A stretch of DNA of 64,000 bases, from NCBI GenBank assembly GCA_904419955.1, contig CAJFTO010000003.1, positions 49,491 through 113,490 of the forward strand, written 5' to 3'. This DNA comes from Candidatus Roslinia caecavium. GTDB taxonomy: Bacteria; Bacillota; Clostridia; Monoglobales; Monoglobaceae. Under the pieces are notes generated by a model. The model saw only the letters and a program-made list of their open reading frames with translations. It did not search any database and was not told the origin of the DNA. The first letter of the stretch is position 1; every line of letters begins with the position of its first letter. The translations under genes and the position numbers were made by a program. This document shows, piece by piece, positions 1 to 9,354 of this stretch.

Positions 1-842
1 TCTATTTCGGATTTTAGATCCACAACTATCTTAGCCACTTCCAAGTCGCTGGCCTTAGACCCGATCGTGTTCGCCTCCCTGTTCATCTCCTGAACGATAA
101 AATCAAGCTTTTTCCCGCACGGCTCGTTTGAATCCATAGCGTTTCTAAACTCGTTAACATGGCTTCTGAGTCTTACCGTCTCCTCGTCTACCGCCGTCTT
201 ATCAGCGAACACCGCAGCCTCGGTCAGTATCCTGCTGTCGTCTATGGCTGTCGAATCCAGTATCTCCGACAGCTTCTTATACAGCTTATCCATATATTCC
301 TTTGTGCACTCCGGCGACCTCTTCTCTATCTTATCGACCAAGACCAAAACGCCGTCTAACTGCTCGTAGAGTTTTTCTGCGAGACGTCCGCCCTCGGCTG
401 TTCTCATCTCCACGAATTCATCCATTGCTTTTTCTAAAACGCCCAGCACGTACTTGCATATCAAGTCCTCGTCAATCTCTTTGTATTCTATATTATAGAT
501 ATCGCTGAAACCGGCGATCGTAGAGATCGACAGGTCGTCGGTCAAATCGTATTCCTTAAGCTCCTTAAGCGCCTCTATATAGCTTTCCGCAACGCCTCTG
601 TTGAGCTTTACTATGCGGTCGTCGCCGTTTAACTGGTCGATAGAGACCATTATCTCCGCCTTGCCCCTCGATATATACCGCGACGCGCAGGCTCTGATCC
701 TCTCTTCCAGAAAATTGTAATATCTCGGAACCTTTATGTAAAAATCGCTGTAACGGTGGTTCACCGACTTAACGCTGATCTTTATCTCAAGATCGTCCAC
801 GACTTCTTCCGCGCGGCCGAACCCCGTCATACTCTTGAGCAT
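1..842 (-). CDS. yicC: YicC family protein (3' end outside window)
   Basis: The minus-strand reading frame is open from an ATG at 842 to the window edge, giving 280 codons. The N-terminus MLKSMTGFGRAEE is the hallmark of the YicC/YloC family, and the C-terminal part shows the conserved run CGKKLDFIVQEMNREANTI followed by SKASD. Members are about 290 residues long, so only a dozen or so codons should be missing. Family members are endoribonucleases acting on RNA turnover; in Firmicutes the gene often precedes remA, gmk and rpoZ, which here would lie beyond the left edge. A GGGGTG Shine-Dalgarno sequence lies five bases before the ATG, and a good promoter sits about 45 bases upstream. The gene is divergent from uvrBA. 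Family assignment is strong; the exact cellular role is inferred from the family. Confidence 0.93.
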   Translation of the reverse strand, partial: MLKSMTGFGRAEEVVDDLEIKISVKSVNHRYSDFYIKVPRYYNFLEERIRACASRYISRGKAEIMVSIDQLNGDDRIVKLNRGVAESYIEALKELKEYDLTDDLSISTIAGFSDIYNIEYKEIDEDLICKYVLGVLEKAMDEFVEMRTAEGGRLAEKLYEQLDGVLVLVDKIEKRSPECTKEYMDKLYKKLSEILDSTAIDDSRILTEAAVFADKTAVDEETVRLRSHVNEFRNAMDSNEPCGKKLDFIVQEMNREANTIGSKASDLEVAKIVVDLKSEI

Positions 843-882
843 ATCCACACCCCATTAACAATCATTTAATATATAGCAATTA

Positions 883-911
883 ATTATATCAATATTATTT
901 TAAAAAATCAA
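883..911 (-). promoter_or_regulatory. Sigma-A-type promoter of yicC
   Basis: On the minus strand TTGATT (906-911) and TATAAT (883-888) are 17 bases apart, in AT-rich DNA just upstream of the yicC start. Assigned by consensus match only. Confidence 0.6.
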
Positions 912-1020
912 TCTATTTTACAAAATTTATTTAAAAAATTTACATATCACACTATTTTCTTTTAGTTACTCTATCATTTATGTTCCAAACGCCAAAAGTT
1001 ATATTCCCACAAAAAACATA

Positions 1021-1049
1021 TGGATTTTATAATATCATTGTGATATAAT
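1021..1049 (+). promoter_or_regulatory. Possible promoter of uvrBA
   Basis: TATAAT at 1044-1049 is preceded by the extended element TGA, and a poor -35 (TGGATT, 1021-1026) lies 17 bases upstream. No GAAC-N4-GTTC LexA/DinR box was seen between 843 and 1107, so SOS control cannot be argued from this stretch. Confidence 0.4.
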
Positions 1050-1107
1050 GAAATAATCGGCCGCCGTATAAGGCGAGAAAATAATATAATAAAGGCGGAT
1101 GGTGCAG

Positions 1108-3060
1108 ATGGATTTTAAAGTAGTTTCAAAATACAGCCCCGGCGGAGACCAGCCGCAGGCGATAGATAAGCTGGCTAAGGGTATCATAAACGGCGACAAG
1201 TTCCAGACCCTCTTGGGCGTGACCGGAAGCGGCAAGACCTTCACTATGGCCAACGTCATAGAGAGGGTCCAAAAACCGACGCTGGTGCTGGCTCACAACA
1301 AGACCCTCGCCGCTCAGCTTTGCAGCGAGTTCAAAGAGATCTTTCCTAACAACGCCGTCGAATACTTCGTTTCCTACTACGACTATTATCAGCCGGAAGC
1401 GTATATACCTCACTCGGATATCTATATAGAAAAGGACGCTTCGACCAACGAGGAGATAGACAAACTCAGACACAGCGCGACGGCGGCTCTGTTTGAGAGA
1501 AAGGACGTAATAATAGTCGCAAGCGTATCCTGTATATACGGACTCGGAGACCCTATAGACTACAACAACATGGTTGTCTCGCTGAGACCCGGCATGATAA
1601 AGGACCGCGACGAAGTAGTCGCCAAGCTGATCGAGATACAATACGACAGAAACGATTTTGAATTTACAAGAAACAAATTCCGCGTAAGAGGCGACGTAAT
1701 AGACGTATGGCCGTCCGACGCGCAGCAGAACGCGATACGGATCGAATTCTTCGGAGACGAAGTAGACCGGATAACCGAGATAAACGTCGTGACCGGCGAG
1801 GTCGTCGCGCAGAGAAACCATATAGCGATATACCCCGCTTCCCACTACTGTACGACCCCCGAAAAGCTCGAGCTTGCGATCGGCAGGATCGAGGAAGAGC
1901 TCGAAGAGCGCTTAAAAGAATTTAAAGATAACGGCAAGCTGGTAGAGGCGGAGCGCTTGGAACAGAGAACCAAATACGATATAGAAATGCTGCGCGAAAC
2001 CGGCTTTTGCAGCGGCATCGAGAACTATTCAAGACTCATAAGCGGACGAGCTCCCGGAAGTCCGCCATTCACCCTGCTCGACTACTTCCCCAAAGATTTT
2101 CTGATGTTTGTGGACGAGTCGCACGTAACGCTTCCCCAGGTGAGGGCTATGTACGCGGGAGACAGAGCGAGAAAAGAAAATCTGGTCAAGTACGGGTTCA
2201 GACTCCCGTCCGCTTTTGACAACAGACCGCTCAACTTCGACGAATTCTGGGCGAAGCTAAACCAGGCCGTATTCGTCTCGGCGACGCCGGGGGAGCTTGA
2301 ACGAAACTGCAGCGCCCGAATCGTCGAGCAGGTCATAAGACCGACCGGGCTATTAGACCCCAAAATCGACGTGCGTCCGATAAACGGGCAGGTAGACGAC
2401 CTGTACGCCGAGATACAAAAACGGGTCGAAAAGAACGAAAGAGTCCTCGTCACCACTCTGACTAAGAAAATGGCGGAGCGTCTCACCGAGTATTTCGAGG
2501 GAATGGGCGTTAAAGTCAGGTATCTGCACTCGGACGTTAAGACTATCGAACGAATGGAGATAATCAGAGATCTCCGGCTCGGCAAATTCGACGTGCTCGT
2601 CGGGATCAACCTGCTAAGAGAGGGCCTCGACATTCCTGAGGTGTCGCTGGTAGCGATACTCGACGCGGACAAGGAGGGCTTTTTGCGGAGCGAGACTTCG
2701 CTCATCCAGACTATAGGCCGCGCCGCGCGAAACGCGGAAGGCGAGGTCATAATGTACGCCGACGAGGTCACGCATTCGATGGCCGCCGCTATTGAAGAGA
2801 CAAATCGACGCCGGAAACTTCAGTCTGAATTTAACAAAAAGCACGGCATAACGCCTAAGACTATAAAGAAGGACGTTCACGCAGTGATCGAGGCGACGCA
2901 GAGCGTGGACGACTCCTCCAAGAAGCAGGAGAAACATTACGCCGATAAACAAAAGGCTATCGCCGAGCTTACGATAGATATGAAGAAGGCGGCGGAGCTT
3001 TTGCAGTTCGAGCTGGCGGCTCAGATAAGAGACGAGATCAAGCGTCTTCAGGACGAATAA
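1108..3060 (+). CDS. uvrB: UvrABC system protein B, excision-repair helicase subunit
   Basis: UvrB receives damaged DNA from UvrA, verifies the lesion and recruits UvrC. The protein (650 residues) has the Walker A motif GVTGSGKT near residue 36, the beta-hairpin region [12 protein letters not shown], the DESH box, helicase motifs including a GRAARN segment, and a C-terminal UVR motif ([20 protein letters not shown]) that contacts UvrC. Length is normal. An ATG at 1099 is also in frame, but AAAGGCGG abuts it directly. The same Shine-Dalgarno sequence is nine bases from the ATG at 1108, giving the start MDFKVVSKY. The gene is followed after 40 bases by uvrA, the usual clostridial arrangement, so the two are probably cotranscribed. 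Confidence 0.97.
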   Translation: MDFKVVSKYSPGGDQPQAIDKLAKGIINGDKFQTLLGVTGSGKTFTMANVIERVQKPTLVLAHNKTLAAQLCSEFKEIFPNNAVEYFVSYYDYYQPEAYIPHSDIYIEKDASTNEEIDKLRHSATAALFERKDVIIVASVSCIYGLGDPIDYNNMVVSLRPGMIKDRDEVVAKLIEIQYDRNDFEFTRNKFRVRGDVIDVWPSDAQQNAIRIEFFGDEVDRITEINVVTGEVVAQRNHIAIYPASHYCTTPEKLELAIGRIEEELEERLKEFKDNGKLVEAERLEQRTKYDIEMLRETGFCSGIENYSRLISGRAPGSPPFTLLDYFPKDFLMFVDESHVTLPQVRAMYAGDRARKENLVKYGFRLPSAFDNRPLNFDEFWAKLNQAVFVSATPGELERNCSARIVEQVIRPTGLLDPKIDVRPINGQVDDLYAEIQKRVEKNERVLVTTLTKKMAERLTEYFEGMGVKVRYLHSDVKTIERMEIIRDLRLGKFDVLVGINLLREGLDIPEVSLVAILDADKEGFLRSETSLIQTIGRAARNAEGEVIMYADEVTHSMAAAIEETNRRRKLQSEFNKKHGITPKTIKKDVHAVIEATQSVDDSSKKQEKHYADKQKAIAELTIDMKKAAELLQFELAAQIRDEIKRLQDE

Positions 3061-3100
3061 TATACCAATCATTTGAGAAAGGATCGGTTACTTTAATACC

Positions 3101-5941
3101 ATGAGTAATAAAAATATAGTTGTAAAGGGCGCTAAGGAACATAACCTAAAAAATATAGACGTCGTTATACCGAGAGATAAATTCGTCGTTCTCACCGGGC
3201 TCAGCGGCTCCGGTAAATCGTCGCTGGCCTTTGAAACGATCTACGCCGAGGGCCAGAGACGGTACGTAGAATCGCTTTCTTCGTACGCGCGCCAATTCTT
3301 AGGACAGATGGAAAAGCCCGACGTCGAGTCCATAGAAGGACTCTCGCCCGCAATCTCTATAGATCAGAAAACCACGGCCAGAAACCCGCGCTCCACGGTC
3401 GGCACGGTCACCGAGGTATACGACTACCTAAGGCTTATCTTCGCAAGGATAGGCGTGCCGCACTGTCCCAAATGCGGCAAGGTGATAATCCCGCAAACGG
3501 TCGATCAGATCGTAGACTCGATACTCGCCCTTCCCGAGAGAACAAGGATACAGATTATGTCCCCGGTCGCAAGAGGCAGAAAGGGCGAGTACGTAAAGAC
3601 ATTTGAAAACGCGCGTAAAAACGGTTTCGTCAGAGCCAAGGTAGACGGCGAAATGATCGATATAACCGAAAATCAAATAAAGCTTGATAAAAAGAAAAAA
3701 CATAACATCTCGATCGTAGTGGACAGGCTCGTGGTCAAGGAAGGGATCTCGAAGCGTCTTACCGACTCCGTCGAGACCGCTCTCAATATGGCGGACGGCC
3801 TCGTTATGGTAGACGTTTTGGGCGACGAGTCTCGCGAGCTTATGTATTCGCAAAACTACGCCTGCGACGACTGCGGCGTAAGTCTTGAAGAGCTGAGCCC
3901 AAGGATGTTCTCGTTCAACACTCCGTACGGAGCGTGTCCGAGCTGTATGGGTATAGGCACGATAACTAAGATAGACCCAAATCTCATAATCCCGGACAAG
4001 AGGCTCAGCATAAACCAGGGCGCCATAGTCGCCACCGGCTGGAGCAACGCTGAAGCAAACTCTATAGCGTCGATGTATTACGAAGGTCTCGCCGAGCATT
4101 ACGGTTTCGATCTCGATACGCCGGTCGAGGAACTGCCGGAACAGGTGTTGAACGCATTGCTCTACGGCACGAACGGCGAAAAGATCAAGCTGACTTATAA
4201 CCGTAAGTATTCTAAAGGTATACAATACGCATCTTTCGAGGGAATCATTAACAACCTCGAGCGCAGATACCAGGAGACCAATTCGGAATGGATGAAGGCG
4301 GAGATCGAGAGCTATATGATGAATATGCCCTGCCCCGAATGCGGCGGCGCCAGGCTCAAAAAAGAGTCGTTAGCGGTCACTATAAACGATAGGAATATCA
4401 ACGACATAACAAATCTGTCTATAGATAAGGCCTATGAATTTTTCTCCACCTTAAACGACACGTTATCGAATAAGAATAAGCTGATCGCGAAACACGTTTT
4501 AAAGGAGATAAACGACAGACTTAAATTCTTAAAAGACGTCGGTCTCGAATACCTTACTCTCTCGAGGAGCGCAGGCACGCTCTCGGGCGGCGAAGCCCAG
4601 CGTATCCGCCTCGCGACCCAGATCGGTTCCAGCCTTATGGGGGTCGTTTATATACTCGACGAGCCGAGCATAGGTCTGCATCAGAGAGACAACGACAAAC
4701 TCATAGACACCCTTAAAAACCTTCGCGACCTCGGCAACACGCTAATCGTAGTCGAACACGACGAGGATACCATGCTGGCGGCCGATCATATCATAGACAT
4801 AGGTCCCGGAGCCGGGATCCACGGCGGCGAGGTCGTGGCCTGCGGCACGCCGCAGGATATAATGGACTGCAAGGAATCAATCACCGGCCAGTATTTGAGC
4901 GGAGCCAAAAAGATACCAATCCCCAAGACCAGAAGAAAGGGAAACGGACATAAATTAGAGATATTCGGAGCGAGCGAGAACAACTTAAAGAATATAAACG
5001 TCAAGATCCCGCTCGGAACGTTCACAGTCGTGACCGGCGTCTCAGGCAGCGGAAAAAGCTCGCTGGTAAACGAGATAATATACAAACAGCTATCCAATCA
5101 GCTAAACGGCTCTAAGAAATTTCCGGGCAAGTTCAAGTCGATGAAGGGGCTCGAATACTTAGACAAAGTGATAGACATAGACCAGTCGCCTATAGGCAGA
5201 ACGCCGCGAAGCAACCCCGCCACCTATACCGGCCTTTTCGGAAATATAAGGGAGTTGTTCGCGACCACGCCTGAGGCTAAGGCGAGAGGATATAAGCCGG
5301 GTCGATTCAGTTTTAATATAAAAGGCGGCAGATGCGAAGCCTGCGCCGGAGACGGGATAATCAAGATAGAGATGCATTTTCTGCCGGATATATACGTTCC
5401 CTGCGAGGCATGCGACGGAAAGCGGTATAACCGCGAAACCCTCGAGGTCAAGTATAAAGGCAAAAATATAAACGAAGTTCTTGAAATGACGGTCGAGGAG
5501 GGCTGCTCATTCTTTGAGAATATGCCCAAGATCCACCGAAAACTACAGACGCTGTTCGACGTTGGATTGGGTTATATAAAGATCGGCCAGCCGTCCACCA
5601 CCCTCAGCGGCGGCGAAGCCCAGCGCGTTAAGCTCGCCACAGAGCTGAGCAGACGCAGCACCGGCAAGACCATATATATCCTGGACGAGCCGACGACCGG
5701 ACTCCACACCGCCGACGTCCATAAGCTGATAGAGGTCCTCCAAAAGCTGGTCGACGCCGGAAACACAGTACTGGTTATAGAACATAACCTCGACGTAATC
5801 AAGACCGCCGATTATATCATAGACCTCGGCCCCGAGGGCGGAGACAAAGGCGGAACGATTGTCGCCAAAGGGACTCCCGAAGCGATAGCGAGATGTTCCG
5901 AATCATACACGGGACAATATCTTAAGAAAATATTAAAGTAA
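3101..5941 (+). CDS. uvrA: UvrABC system protein A, damage-recognition ATPase
   Basis: UvrA is the dimeric ABC-type ATPase that finds helix-distorting lesions and loads UvrB. The 946-residue product has two ATP-binding modules. The first has Walker [14 protein letters not shown] near residue 32, signature [14 protein letters not shown] and Walker [11 protein letters not shown]. The second has Walker [11 protein letters not shown] near residue 645, signature [14 protein letters not shown] and [10 protein letters not shown]. Zinc-binding cysteine pairs appear as CPKCGK, CDDCG with CPSCMG, CPECGG, and CEACAGDG with CEACDGK. Length and domain order are normal. It lies 40 bases after uvrB. The Shine-Dalgarno sequence is weak and distant (GAAAGG), which may mean translation is helped by coupling or that expression is low. 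Confidence 0.97.
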   Translation: MSNKNIVVKGAKEHNLKNIDVVIPRDKFVVLTGLSGSGKSSLAFETIYAEGQRRYVESLSSYARQFLGQMEKPDVESIEGLSPAISIDQKTTARNPRSTVGTVTEVYDYLRLIFARIGVPHCPKCGKVIIPQTVDQIVDSILALPERTRIQIMSPVARGRKGEYVKTFENARKNGFVRAKVDGEMIDITENQIKLDKKKKHNISIVVDRLVVKEGISKRLTDSVETALNMADGLVMVDVLGDESRELMYSQNYACDDCGVSLEELSPRMFSFNTPYGACPSCMGIGTITKIDPNLIIPDKRLSINQGAIVATGWSNAEANSIASMYYEGLAEHYGFDLDTPVEELPEQVLNALLYGTNGEKIKLTYNRKYSKGIQYASFEGIINNLERRYQETNSEWMKAEIESYMMNMPCPECGGARLKKESLAVTINDRNINDITNLSIDKAYEFFSTLNDTLSNKNKLIAKHVLKEINDRLKFLKDVGLEYLTLSRSAGTLSGGEAQRIRLATQIGSSLMGVVYILDEPSIGLHQRDNDKLIDTLKNLRDLGNTLIVVEHDEDTMLAADHIIDIGPGAGIHGGEVVACGTPQDIMDCKESITGQYLSGAKKIPIPKTRRKGNGHKLEIFGASENNLKNINVKIPLGTFTVVTGVSGSGKSSLVNEIIYKQLSNQLNGSKKFPGKFKSMKGLEYLDKVIDIDQSPIGRTPRSNPATYTGLFGNIRELFATTPEAKARGYKPGRFSFNIKGGRCEACAGDGIIKIEMHFLPDIYVPCEACDGKRYNRETLEVKYKGKNINEVLEMTVEEGCSFFENMPKIHRKLQTLFDVGLGYIKIGQPSTTLSGGEAQRVKLATELSRRSTGKTIYILDEPTTGLHTADVHKLIEVLQKLVDAGNTVLVIEHNLDVIKTADYIIDLGPEGGDKGGTIVAKGTPEAIARCSESYTGQYLKKILK

Positions 5942-6008
5942 CGCGGCGGAGTTTTCAGCTTATATGTCTTAGCCGCAAAACCGGAAACGCTCCTTTTTAA
6001 ACCTAAAA

Positions 6009-6041
6009 TACGAGGCGGCAAACGAATCGCGCCGCCTCGTA
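6009..6041 (-). terminator. Terminator-like hairpin downstream of the broken nucleotidyltransferase
   Basis: An 11-bp perfect stem (TACGAGGCGGC with its complement, arms 6009-6019 and 6031-6041). On the minus strand it is followed by a T-rich tract, so it suits the minus-strand gene better than uvrA, although it could stop both. Confidence 0.6.
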
Positions 6042-6140
6042 AAACTATCCCGATTTTCATGTTTACAAAAAAATTTCCACGTTGTCTAAAACTCCGCCCT
6101 ATTCTCAACATTTCCGCATTGCTCGATTGCTCGACGCGCT

Positions 6141-6721
6141 CTAAACTCTCTCGCTGTCTAACAGATCGTACAGCTTCTTTAAGTATATTTTATTCACAGA
6201 CTCCCGCTTCGACAAAAGTTCGAGCGTCTTTCTGAAGCCGTCGATCTCGCCGTTGTAATTATCTATTCCCGCTTTTCTCATCATTCTTAGATATCTGTCT
6301 TTAAAATTATAAGAGCCGCGCAGATAATACTTATAATTCATGATCCATAACTTCATAAGATGCGTATATTTATCGTTTTTAAACTCCCCGGGATCATATG
6401 AGATCATATCGCGATTCGATATCCCTATATCAAAATATCTAAACGAATTTTCCGTTTCAAAGTACATAGATACTAAAATTTCTCCGGCGCCAAACTCTTC
6501 GCAAAATCGCTCTACAACGGCTTAAATTCCTCTTTCAGCATGGCCGTAACGGCTAAAAGCGCCTTATCCGCCGTCTTTTCTTTGACGTCCACAAGCAGAT
6601 CTACGTCCGAATACTCATCCGCACGGCGATCTTTATAACTTCCGACAACCTCGACCCGACTGACAAACTCTATCTTCTCAACAAACGCCTTAACAACGCT
6701 AATAAGTTCCGTCAATTCCAT
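6141..6721 (-). pseudogene. Nucleotidyltransferase-fold protein, frameshifted
   Basis: Two minus-strand frames read as one protein. The first part, starting at the ATG at 6721 behind GGAGGG, contains the polymerase-beta-like nucleotidyltransferase motif: GSY, then DVDLLVDV with the paired catalytic aspartates. It stops at 6512 after KEEFKPL. The second part, in another frame, continues ERFCEEFGAGEILVSMYFE and then FRYFDIG, and runs to 6141. A single missing base near 6515-6525 would restore a protein of about 195 residues. The overall shape resembles minimal nucleotidyltransferases of the aminoglycoside/lincosamide-modifying type, but no resistance function can be claimed. Either the gene is decayed or the assembly has an indel here. 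Confidence 0.7.
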
Positions 6722-6862
6722 AATATATCTCCCTCCGCTTTCCACTCTTCACTTAAAATAACTTGCCTTGCCATCTCTGCGAAACTGTATTTTACAACTA
6801 TCATTTTGCTAAGCCGTAAACGACTACGGCTGTTTAGATTTGCGCTTTGATTATTAGCAAAT

Positions 6863-6893
6863 AAAAAAACAGCCCCACTTTAAATGAGACTGT
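6863..6893 (-). terminator. Rho-independent terminator of the NlpC/P60 gene
   Basis: On the minus strand ACAGTCTC pairs with GGGGCTGT (two G-T wobbles; arms 6886-6893 and 6869-6876) and is followed by a run of seven T. It lies about 50 bases after the stop codon. Confidence 0.75.
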
Positions 6894-6944
6894 CTTAAGT
6901 TTTTTGATAAAATTCTTCAAAGTTTAAGCTTTGCGACGCGAAGA

Positions 6945-7664
6945 TTAATATATAATTCTTCTTCCGCCGAGGAAACGGCTTGCATAATAACCGGTGGTTA
7001 TATCGGTGATCTTAACAACGTCTCCGGTATGAGGAGCGTGGATCATCTTACCGTCGCCTATGTACATGCCTATATGGCTCGCGTAACCGCCTGTACCGAA
7101 TCCAACCAGATCGCCGGGCGCCAGCTCTTCAAAAGATACCGGTATACCGTTCTTCATCTGATCGTCGGCTACTCGGTTGAGCGAATAGCCAAGCTGTCCG
7201 TATACGTAGTAGATAAGACCGCTGCAGTCAAATCCGCTCGGAGACGTTCCGCCCCAAACATATGGAACTCCCAAGAACTGCATTGCCAGATCAACGGCCG
7301 CCTGACCGCCGGTCGAGCTGTAATCGGGCATCTCGCCCTCGTACACGGTTATATAATCGGCTGATACGTATCCCATCAATCCGTCGTTGTTGTAAGCGAC
7401 GCTTACCCAACCCGGCTCGACCCAATTAACTCTGACTCTTTGTCCAGCGGAAAGGGTCGTTATTATGTCAGCGTCCATAGACGCCGCTTCTCTTACGTTT
7501 AACGTCGATGCCTGGATAACTCCATAGCACTGTACCGGCTCCTCTATTTCATACTCATATGCGTATGCAGGTACTATTATAAAAGTAGAAATTGTTATGA
7601 GTACTAATAGCGTCGCAACAATTCTTCTTAAATTCTTCTCCAAACTTTCGTCCTTAAAACTCAA
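6945..7664 (-). CDS. Secreted SH3-domain NlpC/P60 peptidoglycan hydrolase
   Basis: The 239-residue product starts with a positively charged segment and a hydrophobic signal or anchor (about residues 14-36, ending AYAYEYE). A bacterial SH3 domain follows (about 45-108: STLNVREAASMDADII, then GWVSVAY), and then an NlpC/P60 catalytic domain (about 120-239). The catalytic cysteine is in FDCSGL, with histidines in ASHIGMYIG and MIHAPHTG. Family enzymes cleave D-Glu/DAP-type stem-peptide bonds, so it probably trims peptidoglycan outside the membrane. The start is a TTG, supported by GGAGG nine bases upstream. It has its own strong promoter, a leader of about 200 bases and a terminator, so it is monocistronic. 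Confidence 0.92.
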   Translation of the reverse strand: MSFKDESLEKNLRRIVATLLVLITISTFIIVPAYAYEYEIEEPVQCYGVIQASTLNVREAASMDADIITTLSAGQRVRVNWVEPGWVSVAYNNDGLMGYVSADYITVYEGEMPDYSSTGGQAAVDLAMQFLGVPYVWGGTSPSGFDCSGLIYYVYGQLGYSLNRVADDQMKNGIPVSFEELAPGDLVGFGTGGYASHIGMYIGDGKMIHAPHTGDVVKITDITTGYYASRFLGGRRIIY

Positions 7665-7861
7665 AATAAAAAACCTCCAATTAGAATATACGTATATGCG
7701 CTATTCCTCCTACCTCACCTCGTTTCGGCATATATTTTTTAACGTAGTTTTTAGCCCGCGACTAATACAATCGCTAAGCTCTTAAACTCAACAAACAAAT
7801 AAACACTCAAATAACAAGAGTCTTATCGATTGATACTAATCCATATTTTTCTTTTAGGCTA
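7665..7861 (-). promoter_or_regulatory. Long 5' leader of the NlpC/P60 gene
   Basis: From the predicted transcription start near 7861 to the TTG at 7664 there are about 200 untranslated bases. They hold a possible stem TTAGC/GCTAA around 7739-7766, the palindrome ATATACGTATAT and a purine-rich tract. Leaders of NlpC/P60 genes often carry c-di-AMP riboswitches in Firmicutes, but the conserved ydaO-type sequence blocks were not found here. Confidence 0.35.
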
Positions 7862-7868
7862 TGTCCGA

Positions 7869-7897
7869 ATTATACTATCTTTTGCCCAAAAAGTCAA
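7869..7897 (-). promoter_or_regulatory. Strong sigma-A promoter of the NlpC/P60 gene
   Basis: Minus-strand TTGACT (7892-7897) and perfect TATAAT (7869-7874) are separated by exactly 17 bases. Confidence 0.8.
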
Positions 7898-8037
7898 TGT
7901 TTTTTTGCCCAAAGCATAGCAGAAACAGGCGTTTTCACGCGCTTTAACGCCACTCAAACCACGTTTTCACAGCGTTTGCTGTAAATGTGAACAAACTGTA
8001 AACAAATTAATTTTCAAGTCTCCAAACATTAAATTTT

Positions 8038-8074
8038 GATTTCTTTTATGTTTCGTAACGATTTCTTTTATGTT
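8038..8074. repeat. Two direct repeats spaced by 22 bp in a divergent promoter region
   Basis: GATTTCTTTTATGTT occurs exactly twice, at 8038-8052 and 8060-8074. The 22-bp period is about two helical turns, the geometry of a tandem operator. It lies between the NlpC/P60 promoter and the holA promoter. A third, shorter match (TTTATGTTA) follows. Confidence 0.45.
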
Positions 8075-8120
8075 AAGTTTATGTTACAAAAATCTTACTT
8101 TTTCACTCTGAATAAGCGTA

Positions 8121-8149
8121 TTGATTTTTTTTCAAATATGATGTATATT
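8121..8149 (+). promoter_or_regulatory. Promoter of holA
   Basis: TTGATT (8121-8126) and TATATT (8144-8149) are 17 bases apart, about 70 bases before the holA start. Confidence 0.5.
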
Positions 8150-8227
8150 AATGATAAGTAAAATCGGCGCGACGAAAAAAGCAACCTTGACCGCCGCACT
8201 GGATTGTTTGCGAACAGGAGTTAATAT

Positions 8228-9241
8228 ATGAAATTAGAAAAACTGAACGAACAGATAAGGTCGGGGCTTTTAGCTCCAGTATATTTTATATACGGCGAAG
8301 AAACCTATATAATCGATTCGAAGATAGAACAAATCAAGTCTAAGCTTATCGCTCCCGAGTTTGAAAGCTTTAATTTCATGAAATTCGAGGGGAAAGGAGT
8401 AAGCGCCGCGACGATCGAAGAAGCGGTGGACAAATATCCGCAGCTGTCTGAACGGACGATGATACTCGTATCCGACTGCGGTATTTTTAACAACGCCTCC
8501 ACGAACGAATTCAAAAGGCTCAAAAAGATCGTAGCAGAGCTGCCGCAATACGTCTGCCTCGTGTTCCGCGAGGACGAATTTGATCCCAAGAAAGAGAAAA
8601 ATTTAGCCTTTATCGAAGAGAAAGGCGGAGTGATACGATGCGACAAAATGGATCGACGCCAGCTCCAGACATGGCTAAATAATCGTTTTTCGGAGTCGGG
8701 AATACAAATTTTGGCCAAAGACGCAAGATATATGGTCGATATCTGCGGAACGTCGCTGTCAAACCTCTCCAACGAAGCGGATAAACTCGAGCTGTATATA
8801 GGCAAATCAAAGCATAATATAAATAGAAGCGATATAGACGCCTGCGTGCAAAAAGATACAGAACTTAAGGTCTACGATATATTAGACCTTATAAAACGAA
8901 AGAACTTAGCCGGCGCGCAGCTTGAGCTGAAACAACTCAAAGAGAGGAACGAATCCGCGATGCGGATATTATTGATAATGACCGGAAATATCGCCGATCT
9001 GCTTTTATGCCGTCAGCTTTCCTCCGAGCGTCTGTCCGCCGAACAGCTCAGGCGCTACTTTGAATATCCGAAACCTCCGTTCGTTGTAAAAAAACTTATG
9101 GAGGAAAGCCGCCGCTATAGCGAGGACAGTCTTCTCAAATTGTTTAAAACCGCCGTTGAATACAACGTAGGGATAGTTTCCGGCCGGATTGACGACTGGA
9201 CTGCGGTAGAACTGCTGACGGCGGCGATAGCTCAAAGTTAG
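8228..9241 (+). CDS. holA: DNA polymerase III delta subunit (clamp-loader wrench)
   Basis: The 337-residue protein has the HolA layout: an N-terminal ATPase-like domain opening with LAPVYFIYGEETYIIDSKIEQIK, a middle part with SNLSNEADKLELYIG (about residue 178), and a helical C-terminal collar domain (DILDLIKRKNLAGAQLELKQL, then MRILLIMTGNIADLLL). HolA binds the beta clamp and opens it within the clamp-loader complex during replication. The start is supported by AGGAG seven bases upstream. In many Firmicutes holA lies near rpsT and comEC; neither is here, and the gene appears to be a single transcription unit. Confidence 0.9.
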   Translation: MKLEKLNEQIRSGLLAPVYFIYGEETYIIDSKIEQIKSKLIAPEFESFNFMKFEGKGVSAATIEEAVDKYPQLSERTMILVSDCGIFNNASTNEFKRLKKIVAELPQYVCLVFREDEFDPKKEKNLAFIEEKGGVIRCDKMDRRQLQTWLNNRFSESGIQILAKDARYMVDICGTSLSNLSNEADKLELYIGKSKHNINRSDIDACVQKDTELKVYDILDLIKRKNLAGAQLELKQLKERNESAMRILLIMTGNIADLLLCRQLSSERLSAEQLRRYFEYPKPPFVVKKLMEESRRYSEDSLLKLFKTAVEYNVGIVSGRIDDWTAVELLTAAIAQS

Positions 9242-9268
9242 TAGTTTTAATCGCGCTTCAACGCGGGC

Positions 9269-9297
9269 TTGATAATGTGTTAAGTCCATGTTAAAAT
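9269..9297 (+). promoter_or_regulatory. Promoter of the disrupted pectate lyase gene
   Basis: TTGATA (9269-9274) and TAAAAT (9292-9297) are 17 bases apart, 58 bases before the start codon. AGGAGGA lies eight bases before the ATG. Confidence 0.5.
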
Positions 9298-9354
9298 TGA
9301 TTTTGGAGTTATTTGAATTTTTATATTTATCATTAAACTCAGGAGGAATATCTA

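Noticed and set aside
843..1107. LexA box controlling uvrBA
   Set aside because: A lone GTTC near 980 has no GAAC partner at the required spacing.
7665..7861. c-di-AMP (ydaO-type) riboswitch before the NlpC/P60 gene
   Set aside because: Gene family and leader length fit, but the conserved sequence blocks of that riboswitch were not found.
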